Shown: one piece after another, positions 17,720 to 27,284 of the stretch
Numbering within the stretch: position 1 is the stretch's first letter
How the letters are laid out: each line of letters begins with the position of its first letter
Source of the DNA: Ferrimonas sediminum
GTDB taxonomy: Bacteria; Pseudomonadota; Gammaproteobacteria; Enterobacterales; Shewanellaceae
Length of the DNA: 64,000 nt
Assembly (NCBI RefSeq): GCF_900100175.1
Contig: NZ_FNEM01000005.1
Location: 199,259-263,258, forward strand
Direction of reading: 5' to 3'
Notes under the pieces: generated by a model
Seen by the model: only the letters and a program-made list of their open reading frames with translations
The model's database searches: none
Told to the model about the DNA's origin: nothing
Translations under genes and position numbers: made by a program

Positions 17720-18159
17720 TTAGTGATATTGAAGATCACCATCTTTCTAAATTTTCACTTTGTCAGCTTAAATATAATTACAAAAGTAAGCCTTTAACTT
17801 CCCATGGTCATTTTTGGATGGTGCCTTTCAATAACCTTCCCCAAAAGTATTTCTTACACCTCACACCTATCTTGCCATAACTCTTACTGAAACTGATGTC
17901 ACTAACCACCTCGATAAACTCCCCGCAGGCAAAGGCGTTACGAGTTTCTTCATAGGGCTTGCTGCCCCTTCGCCCTCAATGAAAATTACTCCAGAACCGC
18001 TGTACAGCCCCTCGATAGCACCGGGTACGCAGGGATTGCCGAACTGCAGGACGAGTGGAGTCTACAGGAGAGCCTTTAGCTATGGCGATACGGACATACC
18101 GAATCCCATAACTTAGCTAGCTTCTTGAAGCATAAGATTGCATAAAACTAAAGCAAAAG
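17720..18159. other. Gene-free junction segment before the duplicated helicase end
   Basis: 440 bases without a supported gene. GC content rises again from left to right. On the minus strand there are short broken reading stretches that look like decayed coding sequence, but I could not name a family. It is the right-hand edge of the low-GC block. Confidence 0.4.
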
Positions 18160-18454
18160 GCGAAGAGGCCATCGCCATCATCCGCTTCCTGGACGCGCAG
18201 CGGCACAAGCTCAAGGGCGAGGATAAACGTGAGGTGGCGGTGATCACCCCCTATGGTGCCCAGAAACGCACCATTCGGGCGATGATGGCCAAAGTCTGCG
18301 ACCATGAAAGCCATGACGAACGTAACCTGTTTGCGGAGATCATCGCCCGCACCCCCAAGCAATCCATCCTTCCCCCCAGCCTCAGCCGCCTAAGGCCCGT
18401 CAGCCCGCCTGAGGCTCAACACAACGGCCCGCGATAAAAGCGGGCCGTTTTAAC
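18160..18454 (+). pseudogene. Decayed duplicate of the helicase 3' end
   Basis: The stretch matches the helicase from 14015 onwards, offset by 4145 bases. It then skips 216 bp (72 codons) at an ATGGCGAA repeat and resumes at the equivalent of 14392, running through the terminator. A C7 tract in the intact gene is C6 here, shifting the last codons out of frame, and a handful of point changes are present. No start codon context or ribosome binding site exists and the ATPase motifs I-IV are absent, so it cannot make a helicase. It marks the right border of the 14527-18159 block. Confidence 0.85.
18424..18448 (+). terminator. Second copy of the helicase terminator
   Basis: The same 9-bp stem (ACGGCCCGC / GCGGGCCGT) as at 14496, loop GATAAAA, followed by TTTT. 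It is a better intrinsic terminator than the left copy and would insulate the large gene downstream. Confidence 0.75.
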
Positions 18455-18654
18455 CTGGTCTGGCCATCGCCACCACTTTTCCTCAGCACAGTCACTCCGG
18501 CGAAGAGCGGGGGTTTCCTTCTGCCGACGGCCGTTGCACTCCACACTGACTTCAATTCGACGAAATCACCAGTCAAGCGCAGCTTAAACGAGACCCAAGT
18601 TGTGAACAGAATTTCTCATCAATATTAATGAAATGTACAAATAACGCTTTTTTG

Positions 18655-18677
18655 TACGTTTTTCACGTGTCTATAAT
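18655..18677 (+). promoter_or_regulatory. Candidate sigma-70 promoter of the large surface-protein gene
   Basis: A perfect -10 hexamer TATAAT lies at 18672-18677. Upstream T-rich sequence gives only a weak -35 (TTTTTT 18 bases upstream, or TTGTAC at 14). Initiation here would leave a leader of about 90 bases before ATG 18774, which has a good AAAGGAAAG ribosome binding site. The -10 is clear; the -35 is not. Confidence 0.5.
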
Positions 18678-18773
18678 GGCGCAAAATTGACGCGTCAAAA
18701 AAATGGCTCGCGCACAGACACTTGGGGATTAGGCAGTCCCCCAATAAGAAAAATATCTTCAAAGGAAAGTTTC

Positions 18774-21700
18774 ATGCGCTCAAGGAACGGCTTCAAACCA
18801 GCCTGTTTGGCTGTGTGGTCTGCTCTGCTCATCTCCCCTTCACTTCAAGCGGACCCCGTCCTCCTCGATGGTCCCTCATCCGGATGGATCCCTCTGCTCC
18901 AGGGGGTTAACTTCGACCCCGTCGACGATGAGCAGTCCCAGACCGCAGGCCTGGATCTGGTGGGGGATGAGACACACCCGCAGTTATACACCCAGTACGA
19001 TGACAAGGGCACCGACGATGAGAGCGATGATGAGATCGGCTTCCGCTTTCGTATCGGCACCGCAAACGACAGCAACGTCTACTTGCTGGGGATGGACGTT
19101 AACGCCGATGGTGTGCTCGACATGTTCATCAGTGCCGATGGACGTTCGGCCTCCCTGGAGTTGTGGGACTCAGCAGCGCCCAACAAGGCGCCCCCTTCAG
19201 GGCGGGCCTGGAACGATGGTCCCAGTACCACCACCATCGCCAGCAAGGCCTCCCTCGAGATAGATGGCAATGCCGGAGACTATCACTTCGCGTCGGTCTC
19301 CAGCGTCGATCCCGACGTGGTCGACGCCGATATCGGCAACTGGGAGGGCAATGACCACTTCGTCAGCTTCAAGTTTGATTTCGATGACATCAAAACCACC
19401 CTGAGCAGCCTTACCGGGATTGGCATTACCCGTACCTCATCATTGCGTTATGTGATTTTCTCCCTCACCCAGACCAACAGCATCAACGGCGACTTTTCCG
19501 GCATTCACGACAAGAGCAGCGACTACAGCAAGAGTTTCGAAGAGCTGGGGCTGTTTACCCCGCCGATCAGCCCGGATTACGTCCCCCCGGTCAATAGCGC
19601 CCCCGTCGCCCAGGCCGACAGCCACTCGGTTGCCGAGGGGGCCCTGCTGACCGTCAACGCGGCCGGCGTGTTGGGTAACGACAGCGATCCCGACGGCGAC
19701 GCCATAACCGCCAAGCTGGTTTCCGGCCCCGGTCATGCCAGTAGCTTCAGCCTGAACAACGACGGCAGCTTCAGCTACCAGCACGACGGCAGTGCCACCA
19801 GTAACGACAGCTTCAGCTACCGCGCCAGCGACGGCGCCCTGGACTCCGGCAGCGTCAGCGTGTCTCTCACCATTACTCCGGTTAATGATGCGCCGGTGGC
19901 GGTGAATGACCTCATCAGCGGTGCCAGTGAGGACACCCCGATCACCGTCAGCGTGCTGGGCAACGACAGCGACGAGGAGGACAGCCTTTCCAACGCCATG
20001 GTGGAGTTCACCGACCTGGCGGGAGGCGCCATCTCCCTCAGTGGAGGCAACTGGGTCTACACTCCGCCCGCCAACGCCAGCGGCACCCTGGTGCTGAGCT
20101 ATCGCCTCAAGGACAGCGGAGGCGCCTACTCCAACACCGCCACCGTCACCATCAACGTGGCGGCGGTAAACGATGCGCCTGTTGCGGGTAACGACACCCT
20201 GGGTACCGACGAAGATACCCCGCTGACCCTGTCGCTGCTGGGCAACGACAGTGACGCCGAAGACACCCTGACCAACGCCAACATCGAGCTGGTGGGCACT
20301 GCCACCGGCGGCAGCGTGACTCTGAATGGCGGCCAGTGGGTGTTTACCCCGTTCGATGACTTCAATGGCAGTGCCGGCTTCCAGTACCGCCTCAAGGACA
20401 GCGCGGGGGTCTACTCCAACACCGCTACCGTCACCATCAACGTGGCGGCGGTGAACGATGCGCCTGTTGCGGGTAACGACACCCTGAACACCGGCGAGGA
20501 TACCCCCTTGCCGCTGTCGCTGCTGGGCAACGACAGTGACGACGAAGACAGTCTGACCAACGCCAACATCGAACTAGTGGGCAGTGCCAGCGGCGGCACC
20601 GTGGCTCTGGACGGCGGCCACTGGGTGTTTACCCCATCCGCCGATTTCAGCGGTCAGGCCCACTTCCAGTACCGGCTCAAGGACAGCGGCGGAGGCTACT
20701 CCAACACCGCCACCGTCACCATCAATGTGGCGGCGGTGAACGATGCCCCCGAGGGAGCGCCGGACAGCTACTCGCTGGACGAGGGGGCCCGGCTTTCGGT
20801 CGACGCCGCCGCAGGCGTAATGAGCAATGACCGGGATGTGGACTCCACCGACCTGAGCGTTGCCCTGGCCAGTGGCCCGGACTACGGTGTGCTGACCATT
20901 AACGCCGATGGCAGCTTCGACTACCAGCATGACGGCAGCGAGGTGCAGCGTGACGGCTTTAGTTACACCCTGAGCGATGATGAACACAGCGTCGGCCCCA
21001 TTTTGGTCACCCTGGTGATCCGTGGTGTCAACAATGCCCCGGTTGCGGTCAATGACCAGGTGTCCGTGCAGGAGGACAGCGCCAAGGTGATCGCCGTGCT
21101 GGCCAACGATTTCGATGCCGAGAATGCCATCAATCCCGCCAGCGTCGAGGTGACCACCCAGCCAGATCAGGGGCAGGTGTCGGTGAATACCGCCAACGGC
21201 ACCATCACCTATACCCCCAATGCCAACTTCGATGGCCAGGACAGGTTTCACTACCGGTTCCGCGACCAGCAGGAGCAGCTGTCCAACATCGCCGAGGTGA
21301 GCATCACCCTGGTGCCGGTCAATGATGCCCCCGTGGCCAACAACGACTCGGTGACCACCGACGAGGAGCGGCCGCTGCTGATCCCCGTGCTGGACAACGA
21401 CAGTGATCCGGATACCGGCGACAGCCTGGATGTCGGCAGTCTGGTCCTTGTGGACGCCCCGGCGCTGGGCAATGCCACCGTGGAGCAGGGCAGCATCCGC
21501 TACACCCCGGCAGTGAATCAGGTAGAAGCCAGCCACTTTACCTACAAGGTGGCGGACCAATCCGGTGTTTTCTCCGAGCCGGCCACGGTATTTATCGCCA
21601 TCAATGCGGTCAACGACGCACCGGTAGCCCGCCCTGACAGCCAGAGCACCCGAGAGGACCAGCCGCTGGTGCTGGCTCTGCTGAACAACGACGAGGATGT

Positions 21701-24700
21701 GGATGGCAGTCTGGACAACGGCAGTATCCGCATCGTCACACCGCCCTCCGAGTCTCAAGGCACCTTGGATCGCCGCGAAGACGGTCAGTGGGTGTTTACC
21801 CCGGCCGCAGACGCCCACGGCGAGGTGACCTTTACCTACCAACTGGTTGATGACGATGGCCTGGCCTCCGAAACGGTGACCGTGACCCTGACCATCACCC
21901 CGGTGAATGATGCGCCAGTGGCCAACGACGACAACGCCACCCTGGCTGAGGATGGCGAGTTTGCCATCAACATCCTGGGCAACGATTCCGATGTGGACGG
22001 CGCTTTGGTTCCCGGCAGTGTCGAGATCCTCACCACTGCCGAACCCGGCGCGGTTACCCTCAATGGCGACACCGGTCTGGTGACCTACGTCGCCCCCCAC
22101 AACTACTTTGGCCCCGACCGCTTCCAGTACCGGGTACAGGATGATCTGGGCGCCTGGTCCAACCCCGCCTGGGTGAACATCACCGTGACCCCGGTCAACG
22201 ATGCGCCTGTGGCCCGGGACGACAGCGGCAGCGTGGCCGAAGAGGGTCAACTGCTTCTGGATCTGCTGGCCAACGACAGTGACAGTGACGGCAGCCTGGA
22301 TGTTGACTCCCTGAGTCTGGTGAGCCAGCCGGAGCACGGTACCCTGCAACCGGGCGGTGATGGCCAGGTCAGCTACACCCCGCAGACCGATTTTGTTGGC
22401 ACGGACAACTTCGACTACCAGGTGGCCGACAACGACGGCACCCTCTCCAACGTTGCCCGGGTCAGCATCGAGGTGACTGCGGTAAACGACGCGCCCCGGG
22501 CCCTGGCAGATGCCTATCACCTGGCAGAAGGGAGCCTGCTTAGTGTGGCAGACGGTGTGCTGACCAACGACAGCGACCCCGATGGTGACAACCTGGCGGC
22601 GGAGCTGGTGGTAGAGCCTGCCAGGGGTAGCCTTACCCTCAATGGCGATGGCAGCTTCAGCTATCAGCATGACGGCTCCGAACATGCCCAGGACAGCTTC
22701 AGCTACCGAGTGTTCGACGGTAAGGCCTACTCCGGGGTGGCCGTGGTGACCCTCTCCATCGGCGCCGTTAACGACGCGCCGGTGGCCGAAGACGACAGTG
22801 TCACCACCCAGGAGGAGCTGGCGGTGGCCATCACGGTGCTGACCAACGACTCCGATGCCGAAGGTGATCGCCTGACGGTGGCACTGGAGAGCCAACCCGC
22901 CCTGGGTCAGGCCCAGGTGCTGGCCGATGGTCGCATCCAGTACCAGCCGTTCCCGGATCAGAGCGGTGTCGACCGGTTCAGCTACCGCATCAGCGACGGC
23001 AACGGCGGCAGTGACACGGCCAGGGTCAGCGTTGCCATCGCCGCAGTCAACGATGCACCGGTGGCCAGCGATGACTTCACCGCCACCGACGTGCGCACCG
23101 CGGTGATCGTCGATGCCCTGGCCAATGACAGCGACGCCGACGGCGACGCCCTGACTCTGGAGAGTGCCCAGGCCCAGTTCGGCCAAGTCACCATCAATCC
23201 GGATCAGACCCTGAGCTATCAACCCCAGGCGGATCGGCCCGGTATCGCCCTGGTGCACTACCGCATCAGCGACGGCCAGGGCAGCAGCGACAGTGCCGTG
23301 GTGTCCATCGATGTGAGCCGTCGTAACCAGGCCCCCGAGGCCCTGGACGATGAGGTGGTGTTGGACGAGGGGCAGACCCAGGCGATCATCGCCGTACTGG
23401 ATAACGACAGCGACGCCGATGGCGATACCCTGAGCCTGCTTGGGGCGGCTTCCGCCCAGGGCAGCGTCACCATAGACGGGACCACCCTGAGCTTCCAGGC
23501 CGGGGATCAGTTCAACGGCACCGCTACCATCGATTACCGTATAAGCGACGGCTTCGGCGGCGAAGACTCTGCTACCGTGCTGGTGCTGAATCAGGATGCG
23601 CTCAAGCCCAGGATTACCGTACCGGATGACGCCTATGTCGATGCCAACGCCCTGTTCACCAAGGTGGCCCTGGGGACGGCCACCGCCGAGGATCGTTACG
23701 GCAACCCGCTGCCGGTGAGTCTGGTGGACGGCATGCCCTTCTTCCAGCCGGGTGATAACACCGCCTTCTGGCAGGCCTGTGACCAGGAGGGCCGCTGCGC
23801 CACTGCACCGCAAAAGGTGTATGTGCGCCCGCTGATCTCCCTGGCCAAAGACCAGACCGTGCTGGAAGGCGACAGCGTCTCGGTGGAGGTGGTGATGAAC
23901 GGCGCCCACTTCCAGTACCCGGTGACCATTCCCTACTCCATCAGCGGCAGTGCCGATGGCGATGACCACGACCTGCAGGCCGGCGAACTGGTCATCGAGG
24001 CGGGCTCCTCCGCCGCCATCCGCTTCCAGATACATCAGGATAGCCTGACCGAAGGAGAGGAGACCCTGGTGATACGGCTGGATGACGACGTAAACCCGGG
24101 CAACACCCGTCAGCATACCGTGACCCTCTCCGAGGCCAACCTGGTGCCGGAGCTCACCCTGATGGCCTACCAGTCAGGTGAGCCCCGCCTCATCGCCTTC
24201 CAGGGCCAGGGACCGATGGAGGTGCGTGCCCATCTGTTTGATCCCAATGCCGATGACAGCCACAGCCTCAGCTGGGTGGCGGATAGCAGCATGGCGGATC
24301 TGGATAATGATGATCTCACTCTGACCTTTAACCCGGACGACGTAGAACCCGGACTCTACCCGCTGGCACTGACGGCCACCGACAACGGCGGCCTGTCGGA
24401 TACCACAGGCATCTATCTGGAGGTGCGCAACACCGCCGCCGCTCTGATACCGAACCAGGATAGCGATGGTGACCTGATTCCCGACACCGAGGAGGGCTAT
24501 GCCGACAGCGATTTCGACGGCATTCCCGACTATCTGGATCAGATGACCGACGAGTGCAACGTACTGCCGGAGACCGGTGACAACTGGGACGGTTACATCG
24601 TCGAAGGGGATCCGGCGGTCTGTCTGAGGGTCGGCAGCTACAGCACCGGTGGCGTCACCGGCGGAGCCCAGATCGTCGATGCGGACATTGCCAACGAGGA

Positions 24701-26891
24701 TGACGACCTGGTAGCTGACACCGAAGCACAGAACGTGGGTGGCATCTTCGACTTCATCGCCCATAACCTGCCCCAGATGGGTCAGCAGTTGCAGGTAGTG
24801 ATGCCCCAGCGGCTGGCGATCCCCGCCAACGCCGTCTACCGCAAGTTCCTGCCTGGCGAAGGCTGGATCACCCTGGAGGAAGATCTGGAAAACCTGGTGC
24901 ATTCGGCACCCGGTGAGCCCGGCTACTGCCCGCCTCCCGGCGGAGACCTCTGGACCCCGGGGCTGACCGAGGGCCACTGGTGCGTACAACTGACTCTGGT
25001 GGACGGTGGTCGCTACGACGCCGATGGCCTGGTCAACGGCGCCGTGGTCGACCCCGGCGGGGTGGCCGTGATGCTGACCAACAACCAGGCCCCCGTGGCC
25101 CAGGATGACACTCTGAGGCTGCGGGCCGGGGATCGTGCCGAAGTGGTGGTGCTGGACAATGACAGCGATGCCGACAGCGACAGGCTGAGTGTGGTAGCGG
25201 CCAGTGCCGGTCTGGGGCTGGTCACCATCAATCCCGATGGCAGCCTGAACTACCAGGCGCCAGCAGGTTACCTGGGCAGCGACCGCATCAACTACAGCAT
25301 CAGTGATGGTCAGGGAGGCAGCGCCTACGCCGCCGTGGAGGTGACGGTGTTCCTCAACCGGGCACCTCATGCCCTGGATGACAGTGGCCAGACCGATAAC
25401 AACCAGGCGATTGACATTCTGGTGCTCGGCAACGATTCCGATCCCGATGGTGATGCGCTGAGGGTAACCCTGGCCAGTGCCGACCAGGGACAGGTGACGG
25501 TCATCGATGGCAACACCCTGCGTTACCTGCCTCCCCAGGGCTTCGTGGGAACCGCGACCCTGGAATACACCATCACCGATGGCCAGGGCGGCAGCGATAC
25601 CGCCCAGGTACAGGTCAAGGTGACTGGAAATCAGATAATCAAAACCGAAGGAGGCGGCGGAGGCAGCATGAGCCACGGCTGGATAGTTGTTCTGGTGATG
25701 TTGGCGGCCCTGCGTCGCCACTCCACCCACTGGGTTCGGGCGGCCTGCCTGGTGCTGGTCGCCGGGCTGCTGGTGCCCGGCAGTCAAGCGGTTGCTGAAC
25801 AGGCGCCCCTGGATCCCTGGTTTGTCTCGGTGCAGGGCAACCTGGCCCGCAGCGAGGTGAGCAAGTCGGATCTCGATGATGATTTCAGCGACGCCGGCCT
25901 CAATGCCACCACCCTCTCTCTGGATGAGGAGCGTTTCGGCTGGGGCGTGGGGCTGGGTTACTTCTTCACCGACAGCTGGTTCGTGGAAGCAGGCTACCTG
26001 GACATCGATGAGGTGGAGCTAACCATGCAGGGGGTGTTTGACGACACCGACGCCTTTTTTGATGCCATCGAGCATATCTACCCCGAATCCGGCAGCGGCC
26101 CCTACGCCCAGTTGGGCTATCGCCACCACTTCAACGACCGTCTCTCCCTGACCGGGCGCCTGGGCGCCTTCTTCTGGGAGGGGGATTACAACAGCTTTTC
26201 CCTCAATGGCGGCACCGGCAACGACAACCCCGACGGCACCGACCTGCTCTATGGCCTCAGCCTGGACTACCGCCTGGCTCGCGACTGGGTGGCCTCCCTG
26301 CAGGCGCAGCGGGTGGAGTTCGACAACTACCCCACCACCACGCTGGGCCTGAGCCTGGCCTACCATTTCGGCGGTAGCCAGCAGTTAAGCGAGCCCGTCA
26401 CCCAGGTCGCTCCGGTGGTGGCCGATGGCGATGGCGATGGCGTGGCCGATAGCCAGGACGCCTGCGAAGGCACCCCGACCGTCGATGCAGTAGACAGCCG
26501 CGGCTGTACCCGCTGGCGCACCGAGTCCAAAGAGATGAAGGTGCTGGTACTGTTTGCCAATGACAGCACCGACATTGCGCCGCGATTCCATCAGGTGCTG
26601 GCGGATGCGGCCCGGACCATCAACGACCATCAGCTCGGGGGCATAAAGGTGTTCGGACACACCTCGGCCCCCGCCAGCAGCGACTACAACCGAACCCTGT
26701 CCCAGCGCCGCGCCGAGGCGGTCAAGGACTACCTGGTTGAGTACCACCAGTTGGCTCCGCAGGCGCTGATCGTGGTAGCCAAAGGTGAGACTGAGCTGGC
26801 CGTCCCTACCGGCGCCGAAGACCGGCAGGCCCAGAACCGCCGGGTGGAGATCCACCTGACCTACCCGGTTCGCGAGGCGGAACACCGCTGA
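18774..26891 (+). CDS. Giant cadherin/Ig-repeat surface protein fused in frame to an OmpA-type outer-membrane protein
   Basis: 2705 residues from ATG 18774, chosen for its ribosome binding site and the signal peptide it gives (about residues 1-26); an earlier TTG at 18687 has neither. Order of domains: unknown N-terminal domain (about 30-270); 14 tandem cadherin/Big_9-like repeats of about 95 residues with VNDAPVA linkers (270-1610); a Calx-beta domain (about 1690-1790); an Ig-like domain; Asp-rich calcium-binding repeats (DSDGDLIPDTEEG); a choice-of-anchor-like domain (about 1930-2100); two more repeats; a Gly-rich stretch with a hydrophobic helix and Arg residues (about 2292-2315) resembling GlyGly-CTERM. 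Then in the same frame come a second signal-like helix (ACLVLVAGLLVPGSQAVA), an eight-strand-type barrel, a DGDGDGVADSQDAC repeat and an OmpA peptidoglycan-binding domain. Such repeats usually mediate adhesion or biofilm. It may be one fused protein or yield a separate OmpA product from an internal start. Confidence 0.88.
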   Translation: MRSRNGFKPACLAVWSALLISPSLQADPVLLDGPSSGWIPLLQGVNFDPVDDEQSQTAGLDLVGDETHPQLYTQYDDKGTDDESDDEIGFRFRIGTANDSNVYLLGMDVNADGVLDMFISADGRSASLELWDSAAPNKAPPSGRAWNDGPSTTTIASKASLEIDGNAGDYHFASVSSVDPDVVDADIGNWEGNDHFVSFKFDFDDIKTTLSSLTGIGITRTSSLRYVIFSLTQTNSINGDFSGIHDKSSDYSKSFEELGLFTPPISPDYVPPVNSAPVAQADSHSVAEGALLTVNAAGVLGNDSDPDGDAITAKLVSGPGHASSFSLNNDGSFSYQHDGSATSNDSFSYRASDGALDSGSVSVSLTITPVNDAPVAVNDLISGASEDTPITVSVLGNDSDEEDSLSNAMVEFTDLAGGAISLSGGNWVYTPPANASGTLVLSYRLKDSGGAYSNTATVTINVAAVNDAPVAGNDTLGTDEDTPLTLSLLGNDSDAEDTLTNANIELVGTATGGSVTLNGGQWVFTPFDDFNGSAGFQYRLKDSAGVYSNTATVTINVAAVNDAPVAGNDTLNTGEDTPLPLSLLGNDSDDEDSLTNANIELVGSASGGTVALDGGHWVFTPSADFSGQAHFQYRLKDSGGGYSNTATVTINVAAVNDAPEGAPDSYSLDEGARLSVDAAAGVMSNDRDVDSTDLSVALASGPDYGVLTINADGSFDYQHDGSEVQRDGFSYTLSDDEHSVGPILVTLVIRGVNNAPVAVNDQVSVQEDSAKVIAVLANDFDAENAINPASVEVTTQPDQGQVSVNTANGTITYTPNANFDGQDRFHYRFRDQQEQLSNIAEVSITLVPVNDAPVANNDSVTTDEERPLLIPVLDNDSDPDTGDSLDVGSLVLVDAPALGNATVEQGSIRYTPAVNQVEASHFTYKVADQSGVFSEPATVFIAINAVNDAPVARPDSQSTREDQPLVLALLNNDEDVDGSLDNGSIRIVTPPSESQGTLDRREDGQWVFTPAADAHGEVTFTYQLVDDDGLASETVTVTLTITPVNDAPVANDDNATLAEDGEFAINILGNDSDVDGALVPGSVEILTTAEPGAVTLNGDTGLVTYVAPHNYFGPDRFQYRVQDDLGAWSNPAWVNITVTPVNDAPVARDDSGSVAEEGQLLLDLLANDSDSDGSLDVDSLSLVSQPEHGTLQPGGDGQVSYTPQTDFVGTDNFDYQVADNDGTLSNVARVSIEVTAVNDAPRALADAYHLAEGSLLSVADGVLTNDSDPDGDNLAAELVVEPARGSLTLNGDGSFSYQHDGSEHAQDSFSYRVFDGKAYSGVAVVTLSIGAVNDAPVAEDDSVTTQEELAVAITVLTNDSDAEGDRLTVALESQPALGQAQVLADGRIQYQPFPDQSGVDRFSYRISDGNGGSDTARVSVAIAAVNDAPVASDDFTATDVRTAVIVDALANDSDADGDALTLESAQAQFGQVTINPDQTLSYQPQADRPGIALVHYRISDGQGSSDSAVVSIDVSRRNQAPEALDDEVVLDEGQTQAIIAVLDNDSDADGDTLSLLGAASAQGSVTIDGTTLSFQAGDQFNGTATIDYRISDGFGGEDSATVLVLNQDALKPRITVPDDAYVDANALFTKVALGTATAEDRYGNPLPVSLVDGMPFFQPGDNTAFWQACDQEGRCATAPQKVYVRPLISLAKDQTVLEGDSVSVEVVMNGAHFQYPVTIPYSISGSADGDDHDLQAGELVIEAGSSAAIRFQIHQDSLTEGEETLVIRLDDDVNPGNTRQHTVTLSEANLVPELTLMAYQSGEPRLIAFQGQGPMEVRAHLFDPNADDSHSLSWVADSSMADLDNDDLTLTFNPDDVEPGLYPLALTATDNGGLSDTTGIYLEVRNTAAALIPNQDSDGDLIPDTEEGYADSDFDGIPDYLDQMTDECNVLPETGDNWDGYIVEGDPAVCLRVGSYSTGGVTGGAQIVDADIANEDDDLVADTEAQNVGGIFDFIAHNLPQMGQQLQVVMPQRLAIPANAVYRKFLPGEGWITLEEDLENLVHSAPGEPGYCPPPGGDLWTPGLTEGHWCVQLTLVDGGRYDADGLVNGAVVDPGGVAVMLTNNQAPVAQDDTLRLRAGDRAEVVVLDNDSDADSDRLSVVAASAGLGLVTINPDGSLNYQAPAGYLGSDRINYSISDGQGGSAYAAVEVTVFLNRAPHALDDSGQTDNNQAIDILVLGNDSDPDGDALRVTLASADQGQVTVIDGNTLRYLPPQGFVGTATLEYTITDGQGGSDTAQVQVKVTGNQIIKTEGGGGGSMSHGWIVVLVMLAALRRHSTHWVRAACLVLVAGLLVPGSQAVAEQAPLDPWFVSVQGNLARSEVSKSDLDDDFSDAGLNATTLSLDEERFGWGVGLGYFFTDSWFVEAGYLDIDEVELTMQGVFDDTDAFFDAIEHIYPESGSGPYAQLGYRHHFNDRLSLTGRLGAFFWEGDYNSFSLNGGTGNDNPDGTDLLYGLSLDYRLARDWVASLQAQRVEFDNYPTTTLGLSLAYHFGGSQQLSEPVTQVAPVVADGDGDGVADSQDACEGTPTVDAVDSRGCTRWRTESKEMKVLVLFANDSTDIAPRFHQVLADAARTINDHQLGGIKVFGHTSAPASSDYNRTLSQRRAEAVKDYLVEYHQLAPQALIVVAKGETELAVPTGAEDRQAQNRRVEIHLTYPVREAEHR
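25648..25670 (+). promoter_or_regulatory. Possible internal ribosome binding site and start for a stand-alone OmpA protein
   Basis: AAGGAGG at 25648-25654 and GGAGG at 25659-25663 precede an in-frame ATG at 25668, the latter with 4-base spacing. The purine-rich DNA also encodes the Gly tract, so the match could be incidental. Initiation here would give an OmpA protein of 407 residues with its own signal peptide (cleavage after GSQAVA). Confidence 0.4.
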
Positions 26892-26908
26892 TCATCGAAC
26901 CAGTCAAC

Positions 26909-26934
26909 AGGGCGCCCTACGGCGCCCTTTTTTT
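26909..26934 (+). terminator. Rho-independent terminator of the giant surface-protein gene
   Basis: Perfect 8-bp stem AGGGCGCC / GGCGCCCT with loop CTAC, followed by seven T residues, 17 bases after the stop codon. Confidence 0.92.
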
Positions 26935-27284
26935 GGCGGTGTCTTGCGTGACTGTGCCCCCCTAACCAATCGAGTGTCCAGGAAATGGGTGGTGACTCAT
27001 AAATAAAAAGCAAAAGCCTGCTTAGACTTAACCTGCGGCCAATTCATTTTAGGAAACAAAACCCTGCCGTTGTCCCGTTGCCCGGACAGGCATTGGCTGT
27101 CGATTAGCAACCCATTCCCCTGTAGAACAACAAGCCCCTAGATATAACCAAATGGAATATCAACCAGTAGACATATAACTATTTTATGGCGACAATCCCT
27201 GTCCTCATTCTGTTACCGCCCACCAGATATCGAGAATGTCTCTCCCAATTTCACTATTCCACTGACTTATATAGCATTAATGTA
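26935..27284. other. Intergenic region upstream of the YeeE/YedE gene
   Basis: 350 bases with no credible gene. AT-rich stretches near 27000-27050 and 27130-27180 could hold the promoter, but no pair stands out. Confidence 0.35.

Noticed and set aside
19600..23600. Repetitive DNA as a mobile or CRISPR-type array
   Set aside because: The repeats are in-frame domain repeats of a coding region of about 285 bp with diverged sequence.
20574..24116. 1180-codon open frame on the minus strand, antisense to the giant surface-protein gene
   Set aside because: It has no ribosome binding site or recognisable domain and mirrors the RNY codon pattern of a GC-rich repetitive gene; the sense strand carries clear Ig-repeat domains. 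The same applies to the 537-codon antisense frame at 24174-25787.
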